Source: Rhizobium sp. L43
GTDB lineage: Bacteria; Pseudomonadota; Alphaproteobacteria; Rhizobiales; Rhizobiaceae
NCBI RefSeq assembly: GCF_002531725.1
Contig: NZ_NWSQ01000041.1
Span: 1 to 38,384 of the forward strand
Reading direction: 5' to 3'
DNA length: 38,384 nucleotides
The notes under the pieces are model-generated. The model saw only the letters and a list, made by a program, of their open reading frames with translations, was not told the origin of the DNA and did no database searches. Positions 33,680 to 38,384 of the stretch are shown piece by piece. Numbering within the stretch: the stretch's first letter is position 1; every line of letters begins with the position of its first letter. The translations under genes were made by a program, and so were the position numbers.

Positions 33680-34564
33680 CAGCGATCCGCGCTCAACTGC
33701 TGGAAATGATGAAAGCCGTTGCCTCGGCCCTTGGCGAAGACCCGCTCGCGCCTGGTCTTCGTTGGCGGATGCACGACCGCGCTATTCATCACTGATCCGG
33801 TCACGCTCGAGGATGTGCGTGCCACAGATGACATCGACCTGATCGTTGACCTGGCGGGCCTTCCTGCCTGGGCACAGCTCCAGGAAGAGCTTCGACAACT
33901 GGGCTTCATGGAGGCCGCTGACGAGGCGGTGATCTGCCGCATGCGTCTCGGCAAGCTCACGGTCGACGTCATGCCGGATGATCCGGCTATCCTCGGATTC
34001 GGAAATCGATGGTATGCGAGTGGAATCGAGACGGCACAGCATTACCAGCTCTCGGAAGACCTCACGATCCGGATCCTGACGCCGCCAATGTTTCTTGCGA
34101 CGAAGCTCGAAGCCTATGCCGGAAGGGGAAACGGCGACTTGATCATGACCCGTGACGCTGAAGACATCCTCCTTATTGTCGACGGCAGGGAGGAGCTCCT
34201 TGCCGAGGTCACGGCGGCCGACAACGACGTTCAAAATTTCATCGCCGGACAGTTTCGTGCGCTCCTCGATCAAGCTGACTTCGACGATTTCCTCGATGGC
34301 AATATCCGCGGGCCCGCGATGCTCATTGTCTGTCTCCAAGATTTCCCGTTGCCACCCCGAAGGGCAAGCCCCCTCGGGCGAAGCCTCCCCGGTCTTTCCG
34401 GGGGAATGGCCTCTGACATTCCCCCGGACAGAAGGGGAGGGCGAAAGCCCGCCCCGCGGTGGCGAACGGGACTGTCAAGCGGCGTGGCGCGGAAGGCGGG
34501 AGATCTTCTCGGGTCCGCTCTGCGGACTGGCGCGGAAGATGGACCGGCTTCACGGGCCGCTTGA
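33676..34564 (+). pseudogene. Frameshifted AbiEii-like nucleotidyltransferase
   Basis: From ATG 33676 the frame gives about 22 plausible codons (MTAIRAQLLEMMKAVASALG) and ends at TGA 33793. The main domain continues in the next frame: LVFVGGCTTALFITDP, RATDDIDLIVDL (the two-Asp metal motif), GKLTVDVMPDD and ILTPPMFLATKLEAYAGRG. These follow the AbiEii/AbiGii nucleotidyltransferase order. One base change in 33730-33760 would join them. A start at ATG 33719 is possible but would lack the N-terminal helix. After RGPAM (about 34320) the frame enters GC-rich DNA unlike the family, so the 3' end may also be altered. Confidence 0.65.
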
Positions 34565-34801
34565 CGGGCCTGGGCGGCGATGTCATGGGGCGAAACAGAC
34601 GGAAGCGGCCCGGAACGGGCCTCGTCGCCAGGCGCGTCAGCGACCGCTGGACAAGCGATCGTCACCGGGATCGGCGGAGACGGCAGAAAGCCGGCTCCGT
34701 GCCATCGGCATAGAGCGCGATCCACTCGATAAGCGGATGGCCCCTTTTCACGTCGCAGCGATTACTCGTTCGGTTTCAACCTGAAGCACACGTTGAGCGC
34801 A
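34325..34801. other. GC-rich stretch with strong hairpin, no gene
   Basis: This region is very GC-rich and holds only shadow-like frames. A strong hairpin is at 34398-34427: CCGGGGGAATG and its exact complement around an 8-base loop, extendable to about 16 pairs with one mismatch. There is no T-run, so its role as terminator is doubtful. Confidence 0.45.
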
Positions 34802-34815
34802 TTGACGTGGATCAA
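34802..34815. promoter_or_regulatory. FixK/FnrN-type anaerobox
   Basis: TTGACGTGGATCAA fits the FNR/FixK consensus TTGAY-N4-RTCAA exactly. It lies about 175 bp upstream of the type III polyketide synthase start. In rhizobia such sites make genes respond to low oxygen, as in nodules. Confidence 0.5.
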
Positions 34816-34990
34816 GGCAGACACGAAGCCGCGGGAGGCATTCTTCGCGCGTCGTCGTCTCTGAAGCCTTCCGACGAAGTGCGGCGTCAGGCTCGCCCGC
34901 ATTGCAACCTTATTGAGGATCAAGGCGTACGGTTCGGTCTCGTCCTCGCGCGGCGTACCAAATTCTTCCCGCGCCGTCGCAAGGAGTCTT

Positions 34991-36021
34991 ATGCAGCATT
35001 CCGTCAAGCTGGTATCCGTCGGTACCGCCGTTCCGCCACATGTCATCGACCAGCGTGACGCGGCGCGAGCCTCGCACGCCGCGTTCTCATCGCGATTTGG
35101 CGATTTCGAAAAGCTGGCAAGGGTGTTCGAAACCTCGGGAATTCGGCGCCGCTATGCCGTCCGGCCGATCGAGTGGTATCTCGAGACGTCGGGATGGCCC
35201 GAACGAAACCTCGCTCACATCGAGGGCGCGAGTGCAATGTTCGTCGCCGCCGCCAGCAAGGCTCTCGCGTCGGCGGGCCTTGCAGCAGGCGATGCCGACA
35301 CGATCGTAACCGTCTCCTCGACTGGTATTGCGACACCTAGTCTGGAAGCGAGGGTAAGCGGCGAGCTGGGCTTCCGGGACGATGTCGAACGGGTTCCCGT
35401 GTTTGGCCTCGGCTGTGCCGGCGGAGTCTCTGCGCTTTCAATCGCGTCACGGCTGGCGGCATCCCGGCCAGGCTCAGTCGTTCTGGTGGTCGCCGCCGAG
35501 ACCTGCACGTTGGCATATGGACAAGCTTACGAAGGCGAACATCGTGGCGACCGCCCTCTTCGGCGACGGGGCCGCCGCCTGCGTGGTGCGTGCCAGTGAG
35601 ACCGGTCTGGCCGAGGTCGAACTTGCAGGCCAAGCATACGTGGCCCGACACGCTAGACATCATGGGATGGAGCGTCGATCCGGAGGGTCTGGGCGTGATC
35701 TTCGACCGTGCGATACCATCGTTCGCCGAAACTCATGTGCTGAAGGGCGTAACGTCCATACTCGCCCGATCAGATCTTACTCCTGCCGACGTTGACCGGT
35801 TTGCGTGCCACCCCGGAGCCTTGGAATCGGCGCTTAAACTAAGCCAGGGAACCCTCGACCAGGAACGTGAGGTGCTCTCGGACTATGGGAACATGTCCTC
35901 GCCAACCGCGCTGTTCGTACTCGAGAAGCTTCTTGCGCAAGGACTACCCAGGAGAACTGTCCTGACGGCGATGGGACCGGGCTTCACCCTTAGCTGCCTC
36001 TCGTTGACGGCTGCAGCATGA
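34991..36021 (+). pseudogene. Type III polyketide synthase (chalcone-synthase-like), frameshifted twice
   Basis: It starts at ATG 34991 behind AAGGAG and would encode about 345 residues, normal for this family of decarboxylating condensing enzymes. All three catalytic residues remain: Cys in FGLGCAGGVSAL, His in FACHPGALES and Asn in DYGNMSSPTALF. The frame changes near 35515 (ETCTLAY to KLTKANIVATALFGDGAAA) and again near 35625 (to HTWPDTLDIMGWSVDPEG), so no complete protein can be made without correction. A FixK-type box lies upstream. Each shift is a one- or two-base change, so recent inactivation or sequence error is possible. Confidence 0.8.
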
Positions 36022-36242
36022 TCCGGCGATCATTCTCTACGACGTTTTGGGATCGCATCGTCTGCAGAGCGAAAACGACTCGAAACAGGCTGAAGCTGAC
36101 GCTGCAAAGGCTGCGCTTGCCGTTGGGACACCCCAAGTCGAGCGAGGTTGCCACCTCGCACTCGAATCCTCTCTCCTGCGTGCCAGCGTGGCTGCGGCAG
36201 TATGCGGTGGCAGTCGCTACCCAAATCCGGTCATCGGTGGCG

Positions 36243-36955
36243 CTAGGAGGAGCGTGCCCAGCGCCAATTCTGGATTTCCGGCATGTCTTCTCCACGCTCC
36301 CGCACGAACGCCCGGTGCTCGTCGAGCTTTGCATGCAGGTCTGCCACCACATCTGGCACCTTCTCGGCGAGATCGGGCACTCGCGCGATCGCCTCGAGAG
36401 CGAGATGATACCTGTCCAGCTCGTTCAATACGGTCATGTCGAACGGCGTCGTCGTAGTTCCCTCCTCCACGAACCCGCGCACGTGGATGTTGCCGTGATT
36501 GGTGCGCCGGTACGTCAACCGGTGGATGAGATAGGGATAGCCGTGGTAGGCGAAGATGACCGGCCTGTCCTGCGTAAAGATACTATCGAACCGTGCATCA
36601 TCGAGGCCATGAGGATGCACCTTCGGACCTTGCAGCGCGAGTAGATCGACGACGTTGACCGTCCTTATCTTGAGATCTGGTACCGCCGCGTGCAGCAGCA
36701 TGACGGCCGCGAGGTCTCCATAGTCGGCACGTCGCCCGCACATGCCATCACGACGTCCGGCGCGATTGTATTGTTTTCGAAGCTTGCCCAGTCCCAGACG
36801 CCAATGCCCTCTTCACAATGCTTCACCGCCTCGTCGATCGTAAGGTACTGGGACTCCGGCTGCTTGCCGGCAACGATCACGTTGACGCGGTCGTATGTCT
36901 TCAGGCAGTGATCGCCGACCCACAGGAGGGTATTGGCGTCCGGCGGTATGCTGCT
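36243..36955 (-). pseudogene. Phosphoketolase C-terminal relic
   Basis: On the minus strand the text runs PPDANTLLW, VNVIVAGKQPESQYLTIDEA, DVVMACAGDVPTMET, changes frame near 36715, and continues YGDLAAVMLLHAAVPDLKIR, FAYHGYPYLIHRLTYRRTNH, EEGTTTTPFDM and GEDMPEIQNWRW. This is the last third of xylulose/fructose-6-phosphate phosphoketolase, which forms acetyl phosphate. The first ~550 residues are missing, and upstream DNA (36960-37140) does not match the family. At least one frameshift is present. Confidence 0.83.
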
Positions 36956-37142
36956 AATCCTATCTCACTGCGGGCGTCGGTCACTGCTGGGCACAAAATG
37001 GATGACGAGTTTTCCCTGCCGTCCCGCCTCCGCCCATGCGCGGGGTGCAAGTTCCCGTTGCGGTGGTCCAAGATCTGATCGCCTGCGCCTCCCACGTGAA
37101 CCACGGGGGTCATCCGTCAACGCCGAACCACAGCCGTGCAGT

Positions 37143-37769
37143 TCAGCACTCATCTAGATACATCCGGCATGCCAGCAGTAATTTTCCGATGGCTGCTAGA
37201 TGCCTGTCCCGTTGCGGCAAATCGAAATGCTCCTGTATCGTCACGGGATAAGCCCAAGGTATATGGACAAACAGGGCCTTCGCGGTCGACGCCACTTCGT
37301 CTAAGCGTCTAAGTACGCGGTAATAGATATAGTTACAGACGTAGTAGCCCGCGTTGTTCGACACGCAATAGGGGATACCAGCCACCGCCAGCTGCGCTCC
37401 GACACGTTCAAGATTGACAGAGGTCCCGTATGCGCGGGGGCCGCCATCGACAATCGCGACTCCACTGCGAACCTCGCCGCGATTGTCCGCTACGCCACAA
37501 TCGGCTACGTTGATGGCAAAGCGCTCAAGCTTAAGCCTATCTGTCGACACAGACAGGCCAAGCATTAGGATTAGATCTGCGTCCAGGGCGAGATCGAGGC
37601 TTCGCTCGAGCCAGTTGTCGACTCCCGCGTATGAAGTTGGAAGGACCGAAAACTCGATCAGATCGAACAGGTCGTTTGGGGGATGCCGTCTTAGGCTTTT
37701 CAAAATCTCTTCGGATGGGTTAAACGGAAGCCCGGCAAACGCGTCGAATCCGGTCACCAGCGCTTTCAT
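37143..37769 (-). CDS. Pyrrolidone-carboxylate peptidase-like protein (C15 family)
   Basis: This 208-residue protein should remove N-terminal pyroglutamate from peptides. It begins KALVTGFDAFAGLPFNPSEE, like Pcp. The catalytic Glu lies in LERFAINVADC, the Cys in NNAGYYVCNYIYY and the His in LFVHIPWAYP, all in proper order. ATG 37769 follows GGAGGG at a good distance; a longer start at 37832 is less likely. It seems intact, in contrast to neighbours on both sides. Its physiological substrate here is unknown. Confidence 0.88.
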   Translation of the reverse strand: MKALVTGFDAFAGLPFNPSEEILKSLRRHPPNDLFDLIEFSVLPTSYAGVDNWLERSLDLALDADLILMLGLSVSTDRLKLERFAINVADCGVADNRGEVRSGVAIVDGGPRAYGTSVNLERVGAQLAVAGIPYCVSNNAGYYVCNYIYYRVLRRLDEVASTAKALFVHIPWAYPVTIQEHFDLPQRDRHLAAIGKLLLACRMYLDEC

Positions 37770-38012
37770 TGCGGATCCCTCCGGAAACAATCTCTTCGCT
37801 CGACGGCTCGGTTCCCCCAATCCTTCGCCCACGTGGACCGTTGCAGCAGGCGGGCTCGCGCTCCCGCATCAAGGTCGAGTCGGGTGGCCTCGTGTTTCAC
37901 ACGGCTCAATCCGAGCCAGAAATCCCGCCGGAACTTAGGGCAGAGCATCAATGGTCTGACCGACCGGAAATAATCGTTCCAGCTCTTGATCCGCGCAGGT
38001 GCATAGATGCCC

Positions 38013-38279
38013 CTAACCTCCGCACGTGCAAAGGAGTTCCAACATCTCTATCTGCAACTCAGGCGCCTGTATATTAAAGATGGCGTCCTCGATCTCCACA
38101 AATCGCACACCGGAGGCTATTCCGTCTACCGCGAGGATATCCAGCCAAGCCTTGACCAAGGTAATTCGAATGCCGCAAAAGTGTTGCACGAAGTCGGCCT
38201 GCTCCCCCAAGGCGAGCCAAGCTGCCGCTTTGTCCGCGTTTCCGAGCAGCGCCCTATTCACGGCGATCGCATGCACCAT
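38013..38279 (-). CDS. Hypothetical protein, possibly truncated
   Basis: An open frame of about 88 codons (from ATG 38279; a start at 38303 is possible) encodes a mostly helical protein (NRALLGNADKAAAWLALGEQ, then ITLVKAWLDILAVDG). There is no clear ribosome site. The start lies against the IS6-type fragment, so a longer gene may have been cut. I recognise no family. Confidence 0.3.
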   Translation of the reverse strand: MVHAIAVNRALLGNADKAAAWLALGEQADFVQHFCGIRITLVKAWLDILAVDGIASGVRFVEIEDAIFNIQAPELQIEMLELLCTCGG

Positions 38280-38299
38280 TTCTGCGGTGCATGGCGCCG

Positions 38300-38384
38300 T
38301 CACCGCCCGTCACCATTCGCGGCAGAAGGTACTGGCTCTGGCGTGCCGTTGACCAAGACGGCTTCGTTCTGGACGTTCTCGTGC
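38300..38384 (+). mobile_element. IS6-family transposase fragment running off the window
   Basis: From 38309 the plus strand reads VTIRGRRYWLWRAVDQDG and FVLDVLV, the start of the catalytic core of IS6-family transposases. The preceding residues (an HLDE-type motif is expected) do not match, so the element is 5'-truncated or joined to other DNA near 38300. The rest lies beyond the window end. Confidence 0.75.

Noticed and set aside
36018..36644. Plus-strand frame after the polyketide synthase as an isoprenylcysteine methyltransferase
   Set aside because: Only the first few codons look similar; most of the frame is antisense to the phosphoketolase relic.
1..38384. CRISPR array, tRNA or rRNA genes, replication origin
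   Set aside because: No regularly spaced repeats, no tRNA or rRNA-like conserved sequence and no repABC-type genes were seen.

Overview
The window looks like part of a symbiotic (or other accessory) plasmid of a Rhizobium close to R. etli, R. phaseoli or R. leguminosarum. The reasons are nif-gene relics with a NifA-type activator site, a complete NifX-associated DUF269 gene, a thiC-thiO-thiS-thiG-thiE cluster behind a TPP riboswitch, and a rhizobial type III secretion (T3SS) locus with nolB, nolU and NolX/HrpF-like genes. The species assignment is an inference from gene content. There are no rRNA or tRNA genes and no CRISPR array. Many genes are broken, as expected of a repeatedly rearranged plasmid.

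Layout, left to right. 1-4771: a peptide-export operon made of a 41-residue double-glycine precursor peptide (1268-1393), an HlyD-type adaptor and a C39-peptidase ABC transporter. A sigma-54-like -24/-12 element lies just upstream. A matching NifA-type activator site (25-40) lies on the far side of a complete IS481-family insertion with a 6-bp target duplication. This is the most interesting unit in the window. 4830-6725: a decayed IS3-type transposase, a DUF269 gene, a possible nifX tail, and the 5' part of a broken nifH with its activator site. 7619-9396: a TTGC microsatellite followed by hipB-hipA. 9593-12770 (minus strand): TPP riboswitch, a collapsed thiC that has lost its iron-sulfur motif, and apparently intact thiO, thiS, thiG and thiE.

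13900-32487: the T3SS locus. On the minus strand are a SctO-like stalk protein and RhcC1 (the N-terminal part of a secretin). On the plus strand are a 55-residue candidate needle/pilus subunit, SctD, SctV and a HrpW-like pectate lyase. A tightly overlapping minus-strand operon then holds a small 85-residue protein, NolB, SctJ, NolU, SctL, SctN, SctQ, SctR, SctS, SctT and a SctU without its self-cleaving domain. Behind it are two NolX/HrpF-type translocator genes, one large and intact, the other frameshifted and carrying a patch nearly identical to the first. No secretin barrel gene is present, so the system is incomplete here, unusual in design, or completed elsewhere.

33077-38384: an AbiE-like two-gene module with a 30-bp palindrome over its translation start and a frameshifted nucleotidyltransferase, a twice-frameshifted type III polyketide synthase behind a FixK/FnrN-type box, a phosphoketolase relic, an intact pyrrolidone-carboxylate peptidase-like gene, and the edge of an IS6-family transposase running off the window.
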